Below, one piece after another: positions 16,527 to 24,079 of a stretch of DNA of 27,733 bases (within the stretch, counting starts at the first letter, position 1; every line of letters begins with the position of its first letter). A program made the position numbers and the translations under genes. The notes under the pieces were generated by a model. That model worked only from the letters and a program-made list of their open reading frames with translations. It was not told where the DNA came from and ran no database searches. The DNA is taken from the NCBI GenBank assembly GCA_000434295.1, contig HF994932.1, forward strand, positions 70,866 to 98,598, read 5' to 3'. The stretch comes from Acetobacter sp. CAG:977. GTDB lineage: Bacteria > Pseudomonadota > Alphaproteobacteria > CAAGCB01 > CAG-977.

Positions 16527-17011
16527 AAAACACGCCTCATCCACGTTCCGACAGTTTCAAGCAAGTGTTGCGCTTCCTCATTTTGCGTTTCGCCGCTTTG
16601 CATCGGAGCGTATGCCAGAAACTGCAGCAGTTCTTCATCCTTTTCATTCAGTTCCGCCCCTTTGGCCTTCAGGAAATCCGTCCATTCCCTGCCCGCCAAT
16701 CCGGCGGGGTTGTCTCGGGCAAAACGAACCAAAGCCGTACGCTTCATCAGAACGGACAACCCGCCGACCAAAGCCGAAACATCCGAATCCGCCCGATATC
16801 GTTTTTCCAAAGCCTTCAAGGCGGCAAGCGCCTTACGGCGTCTGAGCACCCGCGAAGACCGGCGGTAAAGAGCGACCGAGACAACCGTTCCCGCCGCCAA
16901 CGCCAGCAAAAGCTTCCATCCGTCCGCCAACGGCCATATCCCGTTCGCATATAACGGCCTTAACAATGCCAGCAACTCTTCTTTGCCAAGATCGTCGGGT
17001 ATTAACGGCAT
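16523..17011 (-). CDS. DUF4381-type membrane protein of the Bat operon
   Basis: 162 residues. A short N-terminal segment precedes one membrane helix (about 33-48, LLLALAAGTVVSVALY). A basic patch (YRRSSRVLRRRK) and a helical cytoplasmic domain follow, with the family pattern LSVLMKRTALVRFARDNPAGLAGREWTDFL (positions about 85-114). This matches DUF4381 (PF14316), commonly encoded between the DUF58 gene and batA in Bat operons. Here it is the first gene of the visible operon; neither MoxR nor DUF58 precedes it, since the next gene upstream lies on the other strand. The start has a GGGGCGAAGG leader directly upstream. Confidence 0.75.
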   Translation of the reverse strand: MPLIPDDLGKEELLALLRPLYANGIWPLADGWKLLLALAAGTVVSVALYRRSSRVLRRRKALAALKALEKRYRADSDVSALVGGLSVLMKRTALVRFARDNPAGLAGREWTDFLKAKGAELNEKDEELLQFLAYAPMQSGETQNEEAQHLLETVGTWMRRVL

Positions 17012-17027
17012 CCTTCGCCCCTAAAAG

Positions 17028-17056
17028 AATTTAAGCAGCCAACTCGCCCGAATCAA
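17028..17056 (-). promoter_or_regulatory. Possible promoter of the Bat operon
   Basis: On the minus strand TTGATT (17056-17051) and TAAATT (17033-17028) are separated by 17 bases, each 4 of 6 to consensus. The transcript would have a leader of only about 10 bases, so this is a weak call. Confidence 0.3.
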
Positions 17057-17094
17057 GAAGGGAAGCCCTTGTTTTTATGGACAAACGCTTCTTT

Positions 17095-17121
17095 TTGACC
17101 CAAACTGGAAAAAAGTATAGC
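17095..17121 (+). promoter_or_regulatory. Possible promoter of the nuclease-like gene / Sel1 lipoprotein pair
   Basis: TTGACC (17095-17100) and TATAGC (17116-17121) are separated by 15 bases, slightly short. This lies inside the longer open frame starting at 17077 but upstream of the ATG at 17137, which is part of why I prefer the later start. Confidence 0.4.
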
Positions 17122-17136
17122 CGATATGAGGTTGCT

Positions 17137-17745
17137 ATGAAAGATTTGATACCGCCGAAACGCGTAAATGCACCGGGCGAAAAACAAGAGCTGCAAAAAA
17201 AGCTGAAAACACTGGATGCCGTACCGCCGAAATACCGTTCTTTTCCGGGTTTTGACGATCTGGCTTCAGACCCCGCTCACGGGATGATCCCCGAACCGAA
17301 AACCATTCGCGAAGCCGTTTCTGCCGTTGAAGCCGTCTTAAGCGGTGCATTAACGGCTCCCGTCACCCGCGCCGACGATCCTTATATCGATTTTTATGAC
17401 GGACACGGACATCCCGTTGACGTTAAAACGCCCCTGTCCCCTTCAAAGGGCGATAAATGGGAATTTGACCCGCTCGGCAACGCGGAAACCATCTTAAAAC
17501 AACTGGAGATGACCCATAAAAACCGTCTAACGGGGAAAGAAGAACCCGTTACCGTTTTGTTGGATTCAACCTATCTTTCGCGCGAGGATCACGCCGCGTT
17601 GTGGCATAAGTTGCGCAAGCTGACAAAAGACGACCGTTCAAGGCTGAACGCCATTACCGAAGTGTGCGCCCGTTTCCCTTCTGACGAAAAAGTAAAATCT
17701 CCCGTGACTGCCGCAATTTTAATGAATAAAATCCAAGGAAGATAA
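17137..17745 (+). CDS. Unrecognised protein with a nuclease-toxin-like appearance
   Basis: 202 residues from the ATG at 17137, which has GAGG five bases upstream; the frame also opens at ATG 17077 (222 residues) with a poorer site. There is no signal peptide or membrane segment. The Lys/Pro-rich N-terminal 60 residues look unstructured. The second half has DPYIDFYDGHGHPVDVKTP, with an acidic strand followed by Asp-Val-Lys, then a helix, then PVTVLLDSTYLSREDHAAL. This strand/D-x-K/strand order resembles the restriction-endonuclease-like fold of CdiA-type polymorphic-toxin domains. That likeness is by eye and no family name is claimed. It is followed after 2 bases by a Sel1 lipoprotein gene, so the two are probably one operon. 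No toxin secretion genes are nearby. Confidence 0.6.
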   Translation: MKDLIPPKRVNAPGEKQELQKKLKTLDAVPPKYRSFPGFDDLASDPAHGMIPEPKTIREAVSAVEAVLSGALTAPVTRADDPYIDFYDGHGHPVDVKTPLSPSKGDKWEFDPLGNAETILKQLEMTHKNRLTGKEEPVTVLLDSTYLSREDHAALWHKLRKLTKDDRSRLNAITEVCARFPSDEKVKSPVTAAILMNKIQGR

Positions 17746-17747
17746 CC

Positions 17748-18299
17748 ATGAAATCCCTTTGCCGTATTTTAATTTGCTGTCTTTTAACCCTGAGCGCCGG
17801 CTGTGCCTTTTTAGACACGGACATGATTTCCTACGGGCAAAAAGCCGACGGTTTCGACGAAGGCGTCGTCGCATTCAATACCAGCGATTATCAAGCCGCG
17901 CTGAGAATGTTGCAAGCTCCCGCCGAAAACGGAAACGTCGATGCGCAATACCTGCTCGGGCTGATTTACATCAACGGGCTGGCAGACGGGCGAAGAAACA
18001 GCTATATGGCGGAAAAATGGTTCGGAATGGCGGCTCAGGCCGGGCATACCGCCGCTCAGGTTCAGCTGGCCTTCCTTTATCAGGATTCTTCCGCTCCCGT
18101 CTATAATCCGCTGGCCGCATACAGGTGGTTCGACATCTTAATCGCCGAACGCCCCCAGTACCGCGAAATGCTCGACAGTTTGCATTGGTCGCTGTTAAAT
18201 CAGGGAAAACTGACCGAAGCCGAAGAAATCGATATCATACCGCCAAAGTATGTCTATTATCGCGGACTTGACTATAACGACCTGTTCCCGCCGCGCTAA
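17748..18299 (+). CDS. Sel1-repeat (TPR-like) lipoprotein
   Basis: 183 residues. A lipoprotein signal with lipobox LSAGC places the acylated cysteine at residue 19. It is followed by Sel1-like helical repeats: DGFDEGVVAFNTSDYQAALRML; then NGNVDAQYLLGLIYINGLADG; then MAEKWFGMAAQAGHTAAQVQLAFLYQ. These show the usual A-x-x-x-L-x and G-x-x-x-A-Q spacing, and a shorter helical end follows. Sel1 proteins are scaffolds for protein-protein contact in the envelope. It has a good AAGGAAGA ribosome-binding site and starts 2 bases after the preceding stop. Its stop codon overlaps the stop of the convergent uvrB gene. Confidence 0.82.
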   Translation: MKSLCRILICCLLTLSAGCAFLDTDMISYGQKADGFDEGVVAFNTSDYQAALRMLQAPAENGNVDAQYLLGLIYINGLADGRRNSYMAEKWFGMAAQAGHTAAQVQLAFLYQDSSAPVYNPLAAYRWFDILIAERPQYREMLDSLHWSLLNQGKLTEAEEIDIIPPKYVYYRGLDYNDLFPPR

Positions 18300-20332
18300 A
18301 ATTTCAGCTCTGCCTTTTCAAGCCGCCGGATTTCGTCACGAAGTTTGGCGGCTTTTTCAAACTCAAGATCTTCCGCCGCTTTGCGCATTTGTTTTTCAAG
18401 CTTCGCAATACGGTCTTTCAAGGCTTTGCCCGCCGTCAAAATCTCTTTGTCCGAAGCGTCCGTATCAACATCCACATAATCTTTGTCGCACAAATTCTGC
18501 AGGATATCCGCAACGCCGCGCTTGATGGTTTGCGGCGTAATGTGGTGTTCGGCATTGTATTTTTCCTGTTTTTCGCGCCGGCGCGCCGTTTCCGTCAACG
18601 CACGCTTCATCGAATCCGTAACTTTGTCCGCATAAAGAATGACACGCCCTTGAGCATTTCGCGCCGCACGACCGATCGTTTGTATCAAAGAACGGTCAGA
18701 ACGCAAAAAACCTTCTTTGTCCGCATCCAAAATCGCCACCAACGCGCATTCGGGAATATCAAGACCTTCTCTAAGCAGGTTAATGCCCACCAAAACGTCA
18801 AAAACGCCCAAACGCAAATCGCGGATGATTTCGATACGTTCCAACGTATCGATGTCGGAATGCAAATAACGCACGCGAACGCCGTTTTCCGCCAGATAAT
18901 CCGTTAAATCTTCAGCCATGCGTTTTGTCAGCGTCGTGACCAAAACCCTTTGCCCCGCTTGTGCGCAAGCGCGACATTCTGCCATTAAATCGTCCACCTG
19001 CGTTGCGACGGGGCGAACTTCGCATTTGGGATCCAACAGCCCTGTCGGACGAATGATCTGTTCGGTGAACACGCCTTGAGTCTGTTGCAATTCCCACGGA
19101 CCGGGCGTTGCGGAAACGAATATCGTATTCGGACGCATGCGATCCCATTCTTCAAATTTCAAAGGACGGTTGTCGATACAGCTGGGCAGACGAAAACCGT
19201 ATGTCGCCAGCGTGCTTTTGCGATTATAGTCGCCGCGGTACATCCCGCCGATTTGAGGAACGGAAACATGGCTTTCGTCCACGAAAAGAACGGCGTCTTT
19301 CGGCAAGTATTCAAACAACGTCGGAGGCGGTTCTCCGGGCGCACGCCCCGTCAGGTGACGGGAATAGTTTTCTATGCCTTTGCAATGCCCCGTCGCTTCC
19401 AGCATTTCCAAATCAAAACGCGTCCGCTGTTCAATCCTTTCCGCTTCCAACGGCTGATTGTTGCGACGGTAAAAATCCAAACGTTCTTTCAGTTCTTCCT
19501 TGATCGTCTTCATGGCTTGAGACAAAGCGGGACGCGGCGTCACGTAGTGGCTGGCGGGATAAACCGTGATTTCTTTGAGCTCAAGCTTCTTTTCCCCCGT
19601 TAACGGGTCAAATTCGGATATCGATTCCAGTTCGTCGCCGAAAAAAGACAATCGCCACGCCAAGTCTTCGTAGTGGCTGGGAAAAATATCCAAAACATCC
19701 CCCTTCAGCCGGAACATTCCCCGCGCAAACCCCAAATCGTTGCGCTGGTATTGCAAATCCGTCAGACGGCGCGCCAAATCCCTGATATCTGCATTCATCC
19801 CCGTTTGCAGGGAAAACGCCATGCCCGAATAAGATTCTACGCTGCCCAAACCGTAAATGCACGAAACCGACGCGACGATAATCACGTCCCTGCGTTCCAA
19901 AATATTGCGCGTCGCTCCGTGCCTCATACGGTCGATTTGTTCGTTAATCGCAGAATCTTTTTCAATGTATGTGTCCGTACGCGGAATATACGCTTCGGGT
20001 TGGTAATAATCATAATAGCTGACAAAATATTCAACGGCGTTTTCGGGAAAAAAAGACTTCATTTCCCCGTACAGCTGCGCCGCCAAAATCTTGTTGGGCG
20101 CCATAATCAAAGCGGGCTTTTTCATTTCCTGAATGATTTTCGCCATCGTAAAAGTCTTGCCCGAGCCCGTAACGCCCAGCAAAATCTGGTTTTTCGCTCC
20201 GTTTCTCAACCCGTTCGTCAGTTCGCGAATCGCTTCGGGTTGATCGCCTGCGGGTTCATAGTCGGAATGCAGTTTGAATTCGGCATCTTCAAAAGAAACG
20301 GGGTGTTGATACAAAGGCAAAATCGTGCTCAT
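18296..20332 (-). CDS. uvrB: Excinuclease ABC subunit B
   Basis: 678 residues, normal for UvrB, the damage-verifying helicase-like subunit of nucleotide excision repair. Visible: Walker A GVTGSGKT (53-60), the DNA-wedge beta-hairpin around YYDYYQPEAYIP (106-117), DESH in VLFVDESHVSVPQIGGMYRGD, and motif VI region QTIGRAARNAQGRVILYAD. The C-terminal UVR motif, which contacts UvrC, is LEKQMRKAAEDLEFEKAAKLRD. The ATG has AAAGG about 6 bases upstream. It stands alone, divergent from aspartate aminotransferase. I looked for an alphaproteobacterial LexA box (GTTC-N7-GTTC or its reverse) in the 94-base gap upstream and did not see one, so SOS control is not supported by the sequence. Confidence 0.98.
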   Translation of the reverse strand: MSTILPLYQHPVSFEDAEFKLHSDYEPAGDQPEAIRELTNGLRNGAKNQILLGVTGSGKTFTMAKIIQEMKKPALIMAPNKILAAQLYGEMKSFFPENAVEYFVSYYDYYQPEAYIPRTDTYIEKDSAINEQIDRMRHGATRNILERRDVIIVASVSCIYGLGSVESYSGMAFSLQTGMNADIRDLARRLTDLQYQRNDLGFARGMFRLKGDVLDIFPSHYEDLAWRLSFFGDELESISEFDPLTGEKKLELKEITVYPASHYVTPRPALSQAMKTIKEELKERLDFYRRNNQPLEAERIEQRTRFDLEMLEATGHCKGIENYSRHLTGRAPGEPPPTLFEYLPKDAVLFVDESHVSVPQIGGMYRGDYNRKSTLATYGFRLPSCIDNRPLKFEEWDRMRPNTIFVSATPGPWELQQTQGVFTEQIIRPTGLLDPKCEVRPVATQVDDLMAECRACAQAGQRVLVTTLTKRMAEDLTDYLAENGVRVRYLHSDIDTLERIEIIRDLRLGVFDVLVGINLLREGLDIPECALVAILDADKEGFLRSDRSLIQTIGRAARNAQGRVILYADKVTDSMKRALTETARRREKQEKYNAEHHITPQTIKRGVADILQNLCDKDYVDVDTDASDKEILTAGKALKDRIAKLEKQMRKAAEDLEFEKAAKLRDEIRRLEKAELKF

Positions 20333-20426
20333 GGCAGACCTTTATTTTTGTCAGATTTATATTTACGCTTTGTTTCTATTTAGGTAATCTTTGTAACGTT
20401 TTGCAACATAATATGGGACAAAAAAT

Positions 20427-21635
20427 ATGAGTATCGTCGCCGATCGTCTTTTAGCCGTTAAACCTTCGCCCACCCTTGCCGTTACGCAAAAGGCAAAAGA
20501 GCTGAAAGCTCAGGGCGTGGACGTCATCGATTTGGGCGTCGGAGAACCCGATTTCCCCACTCCGGAACATATTTGCAACGAAGCCAAAGCCGCCCTGGAT
20601 CGCGGCGAAACGAAATACGTCCCCGTTCCGGGAACTCTTGCTTTTCGCAAAGCCATCTGCGACAAGCTTAAACGCGAAAACAATCTGGATTATTCCCCCG
20701 ACCAAATCACCGTAAATTGCGGCGGGAAAGGAACGCTTTTCAACATCTTTATGGCGACCGTCAATCCCGATGACGAAGTCATCATCCCCGCTCCGTATTG
20801 GGTGTCTTATCCCGATATGGTCAGACTGGCGGGCGGAAAACCCGTTTTTGTCGTCGGCAAGGAAGAAACCGGATTTAAAATCACGCCCGAAGATTTGGAA
20901 AAAGCCATAACACCCAAAACAAAGTGGTTCGTCATCAACTCTCCGTCAAATCCGTCGGGTGCCGCATATGACGAAAAAGAGCTGCGCGCTTTGGGCGAAG
21001 TCCTGATCCGTCATCCCCACGTCTATGTCATCAGCGACGAAATTTACGAACATATCGTTTATGACGGTTTTAAATCTTACAGCATTGCCGCCGTCGTTCC
21101 TGAAATCAAAGACCGCGTTATGACGGTCAACGGCTTGTCCAAATCGTTTTCCATGACGGGTTGGCGCGTCGGATACGCGGCAGGTCCCGCAGAAATCATC
21201 AAAGCCGTCAATAAAATCCAATCGCAAAGCACGTCGCACGCGGTTTCGTTCTGTCAAGCCGCAGGCGTCGTCGCGTTGAATTCTCCGATGGACTTTTTAA
21301 AAGAACGGAACGACATTTTCCGCGAACGCCGCGACATGGTTGCCAAACGATTAAACGAAGAAGCCGAAGGCATTTCCTGTCTGATTCCCGAAGGGGCGTT
21401 TTATCTGTATCCTTCGGTTCGGGGATGTCTGGGCAAAAAGACGCCTGACGGCAAAGAAATCAAGACCGACGGCGATTTTGTAACGGCGTTGTTGGAAAAC
21501 GAAGGCGTCGCCGTCGTTCAGGGCGAAGCGTTCGGATTGTCGCCTTATTTCCGCCTGTCGTACGCGACATCAACGGAACTGTTGCAAAAAGCGTGCGACC
21601 GTATCGTCCGTTTCTGCGCATCGCTGAAAGGGTAA
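20427..21635 (+). CDS. aspC: Aspartate aminotransferase, class Ib
   Basis: 402 residues, a PLP enzyme moving the amino group between aspartate and 2-oxoglutarate. Some members of this subclass also act on prephenate. Visible: DLGVGEPDFPTPEHI at the N-terminus, NSPSNPSGAAY (171-181), Asp204 in VISDEIYEH, PLP Lys239 in NGLSKSFSMTGWRVGY, Arg247, and the substrate-carboxylate Arg in PYFRLSYATS near the end. It starts with ATG after a GGGACA site. It is in the same direction as the EF-G-like gene, from which it is separated by 62 bases carrying a hairpin and no clear terminator. Confidence 0.95.
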   Translation: MSIVADRLLAVKPSPTLAVTQKAKELKAQGVDVIDLGVGEPDFPTPEHICNEAKAALDRGETKYVPVPGTLAFRKAICDKLKRENNLDYSPDQITVNCGGKGTLFNIFMATVNPDDEVIIPAPYWVSYPDMVRLAGGKPVFVVGKEETGFKITPEDLEKAITPKTKWFVINSPSNPSGAAYDEKELRALGEVLIRHPHVYVISDEIYEHIVYDGFKSYSIAAVVPEIKDRVMTVNGLSKSFSMTGWRVGYAAGPAEIIKAVNKIQSQSTSHAVSFCQAAGVVALNSPMDFLKERNDIFRERRDMVAKRLNEEAEGISCLIPEGAFYLYPSVRGCLGKKTPDGKEIKTDGDFVTALLENEGVAVVQGEAFGLSPYFRLSYATSTELLQKACDRIVRFCASLKG

Positions 21636-21642
21636 TTGCAAA

Positions 21643-21692
21643 CCCCCGTGAAAAGCGTTATTCTATAAAGAGATAGCAATTTTTCGAGGGGG
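21643..21692 (+). promoter_or_regulatory. Long hairpin that would pair with the ribosome-binding site of the EF-G-like gene
   Basis: CCCCC at 21643-21647 can pair with GGGGG at 21688-21692, part of the GAGGGGG ribosome-binding site five bases before the ATG at 21698. The stem continues inward with one mismatch, one T-G wobble, a G-C pair and four A-T pairs (21649-21654 with 21681-21686). The loop is about 26 bases and contains TATAAA, which could instead be a -10 element. If transcription starts in the loop, the hairpin would not form. Confidence 0.4.
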
Positions 21693-21697
21693 CGTCG

Positions 21698-23668
21698 ATG
21701 ACATCAAAAAACACCGAAGTCCGCGTTGCGGCGATTGTCGGCCCCTTCGGGTCGGGAAAAACCAGCCTGACGGAAAGCCTGTTATACGTTACGGGCGCCG
21801 TCGACCGCAAAGGTACCGCAGGAGAAGCCAACCGCGCCGGAGATGCTTCCCCCGAATGCAGAAAATTCGCCATGAGTGCCGAAGCCGTCGCTTCCGGCAC
21901 TCGTTTTTTGGGCGAACCGTGGGTGTTTTTAGATTGCCCCGGCGCTCCGGAGCTTGGCGCCGAAACATATCTTGCTTTGAACATCGCCGATGCCGCCGTC
22001 GTGGTTTGCGATCCGACCCCCGAACGCGCCGTTACAGCCGCTCCTTTGTTGAAATTGTTGCAAAACCTTGACATCCCTCACTTTATCTTCATCAATAAAG
22101 TCGAAAATTCAACTCTTCCCGTTCGGGAAGTCATTAACGCTTTGCAGGAATTTTCTCACCTGCCTTTGGTTTTGCGCGAAATCCCCATTCGCGAAAACGG
22201 TGCCGTCACGGGCTTTGTCGATTTAATCAGCGAACGCGCCTATGCCTTTAAAGACGGCGAATACAAAGAAAACGTCAGTGCTCATCTGGTCAAAATCCCA
22301 GAAAACGTCGACGCCAAACGCGAAGAGGCACGTCAAAAAATATTGGAAAATCTGGCGGATCGCGACGATGCCGTCTTGGAAAAAATATTGGAAGACGCTT
22401 TGCCCGCCAAATCGGAACTGTTTTCTTCTTTGGCAAATGCCGTGCGCGAAAACGCTTTGGTGCCCGTCTTTTTCGGCGCGGCGGAAAAAGATGCCGGTAT
22501 CTTCAGGCTGCTTAAAGCTTTGCGTCACGACGTCGCTTGCCGCAAAATACAAAACGAAACTTTAAAAGACGCCCGCGTCGCCGTCAGCGTCTTTAAAACA
22601 AAATACGCTCATACGGGAAAACAATCCGTCGCCCGCGTCCTGAAAGGAACCCTGAACGACGGCATGGTTTTGGGGAATGTCCGCATCAACGGGCTTTACG
22701 ATATCCGAGGCGTCAATTCCTTTAAAATCGACAAAGCAACTCAAGGCGCTCTGGTCGCTTTGGGCAGAATGGACGAAATCAATACCGGCGACATATTAAC
22801 CGAAAAATCAAAATCGTCTTTCCTGCCGGCGCTGTCCTCCTGTATGTACGCCGCGGCGCTGGAACCCGAAAAGGCGGGCGATGAAGTCAAACTGACCTCT
22901 GCCGCCGCAAAGCTTGCCGAAGAAGATCCTTCCCTGTTTATCGAATATGACAAAGATACCGAACAAATGCTGTTGTGGGCTCAGGGAAAACGTCACGCAG
23001 AGCTGTTCCTTGCCCGATTAAAAAGCCGATTCAACGTTCGCGCAAAAACCGTTAACGTAAAAACTCCGCTAAAAGAAAAACCCTTAAAAACCGTGCGCAA
23101 GTCCGCTAAAAAACAAAGCGGAAAACACGGTACGGGCATTGAAATCGAATTGGAAATTTCGCCTGCCGACCAAAATTCCGGCATTACGGTTGCCTTTGAC
23201 GGTAAAGCCTTTAAAAACGTTCCGATAAACCAAGAAACTCTCAATTCCGCCGTTTATGAAGCTCTGCTTAAAGGAAACAGCGGACACCCCGTCACTGACG
23301 TTGACGTCAAAATCCTGTCCCTGAACATGAACAAAGACGTCCCCGCAGAATTGTTTAAAAACGCTCTTGAAACCGCATTAAAAGACGCTTTAAAAGAATC
23401 GGGAACCGTGCTGTTGGAACCCGTGTGGAAAATAGAAATTTCCGTCCCGTCGGCTTTTACGACAAATATGCGCACCGTCCTTGCCAAAAGAAAAGCCGGT
23501 ATATCGGAAATCATACCCGACCCTGTTTATCGCGGATGGGACATACTGAAAGCCGATTTGCCGTTTTCGGCTTTGGACGGTTTCGCCGAAGAAATGCGTT
23601 CCGCATCCATGGGGACGGCAAATTGCGTGAAAAATTATTCTTATCTTAAGGAAACTCCGATAAAATAA
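21698..23668 (+). CDS. EF-G-like translation-factor GTPase with degenerate motifs
   Basis: 656 residues, about 40 shorter than standard EF-G, matching the alphaproteobacterial 'EF-G-like' second copy. The P loop GPFGSGKT (15-22) is intact. The G3 motif reads DCPGA (79-83) where EF-G has DTPGH, so the catalytic His is replaced. G4 reads NKVE (133-136) instead of NKxD, weakening guanine specificity, and the switch I RGITI stretch is missing. Domain II is visible around VSVFKTKYAHTGKQSVARVLKG, and the domain III to V order is preserved, including ISPADQNSGITV and a final domain V with NYSYLKETP. It probably binds the ribosome but may not act as a normal translocase. Its ribosome-binding site (GAGGGGG) is strong but may be masked by a hairpin. 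Confidence 0.85.
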   Translation: MTSKNTEVRVAAIVGPFGSGKTSLTESLLYVTGAVDRKGTAGEANRAGDASPECRKFAMSAEAVASGTRFLGEPWVFLDCPGAPELGAETYLALNIADAAVVVCDPTPERAVTAAPLLKLLQNLDIPHFIFINKVENSTLPVREVINALQEFSHLPLVLREIPIRENGAVTGFVDLISERAYAFKDGEYKENVSAHLVKIPENVDAKREEARQKILENLADRDDAVLEKILEDALPAKSELFSSLANAVRENALVPVFFGAAEKDAGIFRLLKALRHDVACRKIQNETLKDARVAVSVFKTKYAHTGKQSVARVLKGTLNDGMVLGNVRINGLYDIRGVNSFKIDKATQGALVALGRMDEINTGDILTEKSKSSFLPALSSCMYAAALEPEKAGDEVKLTSAAAKLAEEDPSLFIEYDKDTEQMLLWAQGKRHAELFLARLKSRFNVRAKTVNVKTPLKEKPLKTVRKSAKKQSGKHGTGIEIELEISPADQNSGITVAFDGKAFKNVPINQETLNSAVYEALLKGNSGHPVTDVDVKILSLNMNKDVPAELFKNALETALKDALKESGTVLLEPVWKIEISVPSAFTTNMRTVLAKRKAGISEIIPDPVYRGWDILKADLPFSALDGFAEEMRSASMGTANCVKNYSYLKETPIK

Positions 23669-23702
23669 CGGCGGTTCTTATTTGTTTCTTGTGGAGTATC
23701 CC

Positions 23703-24008
23703 ATGTTTAAACGCTTTTTGTTTTTATTGCCGTTCTTAATCGCTTCGGGAGCTAATGCTTCGGATTTAATCGAAGTACGCTTAAAAGGCATGACCGGTGA
23801 AGGCTCACAGATCATTATTCGTCAGGAATTGGAAAAACTGCCCCAAACCGAAATGGCCGAAGTCGATGCTTTGACCGGACGCGCCTTTGTCGCCGTCAAA
23901 AACGGACAGACTCTTAGTGACGATACCGTTAAAAAAGCGATTGAATCTCTGGGATTCCACGTAACGGACATTACCCGTTCGGGAACAAAACAGCAAAATT
24001 CAAAATAA
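23703..24008 (+). CDS. Secreted HMA-like protein without the metal-binding cysteines
   Basis: 101 residues from the ATG at 23703 with GGAG 7 bases upstream. A TTG at 23682 in frame is less likely. A signal peptide (1-19, ending Ala-Asn-Ala) precedes a single beta-alpha-beta-beta-alpha-beta unit resembling the heavy-metal-associated (HMA) fold: strand DLIEVRLKGM, helix EGSQIIIRQELEKL, strands AEVDALTGRAFVAVK, helix SDDTVKKAIESLGF, strand HVTDITR. Where HMA domains have GMTCxxC, this one has GMTGEGS (29-35), so both metal-binding cysteines are absent. It is thus probably a periplasmic protein-binding or structural domain. It lies 34 bases after the EF-G-like gene and upstream of a response regulator. 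The fold call is by pattern only. Confidence 0.65.
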   Translation: MFKRFLFLLPFLIASGANASDLIEVRLKGMTGEGSQIIIRQELEKLPQTEMAEVDALTGRAFVAVKNGQTLSDDTVKKAIESLGFHVTDITRSGTKQQNSK

Positions 24009-24009
24009 C

Positions 24010-24039
24010 TTGTTTTTAAAAACTGTCTTCGCTTATACT
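24010..24039 (+). promoter_or_regulatory. Possible promoter of the single-domain response regulator, with a 12-base palindrome
   Basis: TTGTTT (24010-24015) and TATACT (24034-24039) are separated by 18 bases. The perfect palindrome GTTTTTAAAAAC (24012-24023) overlaps the -35 end and could be an operator. The -10 is 5 of 6 to consensus and the -35 only 3 of 6. Confidence 0.4.
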
Positions 24040-24079
24040 TACTTGACCGGTTTTTATCCATTTCGCGGGAGATACGGGC

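Noticed and set aside
17077..17136. Extra 20-residue N-terminus for the nuclease-like protein from ATG 17077
   Set aside because: The nearest ribosome-binding-like site is too far upstream, a promoter-like pair lies inside this stretch, and ATG 17137 has GAGG at good spacing.
18389..20383. Several long plus-strand open frames opposite uvrB
   Set aside because: uvrB is unmistakable on the minus strand; the others are Arg/Phe-rich shadow frames without family motifs.
20333..20426. LexA box or clear promoters in the uvrB-aspC gap
   Set aside because: Only AT-rich sequence with weak -10-like strings was found; no GTTC/GAAC direct repeat at the required spacing.
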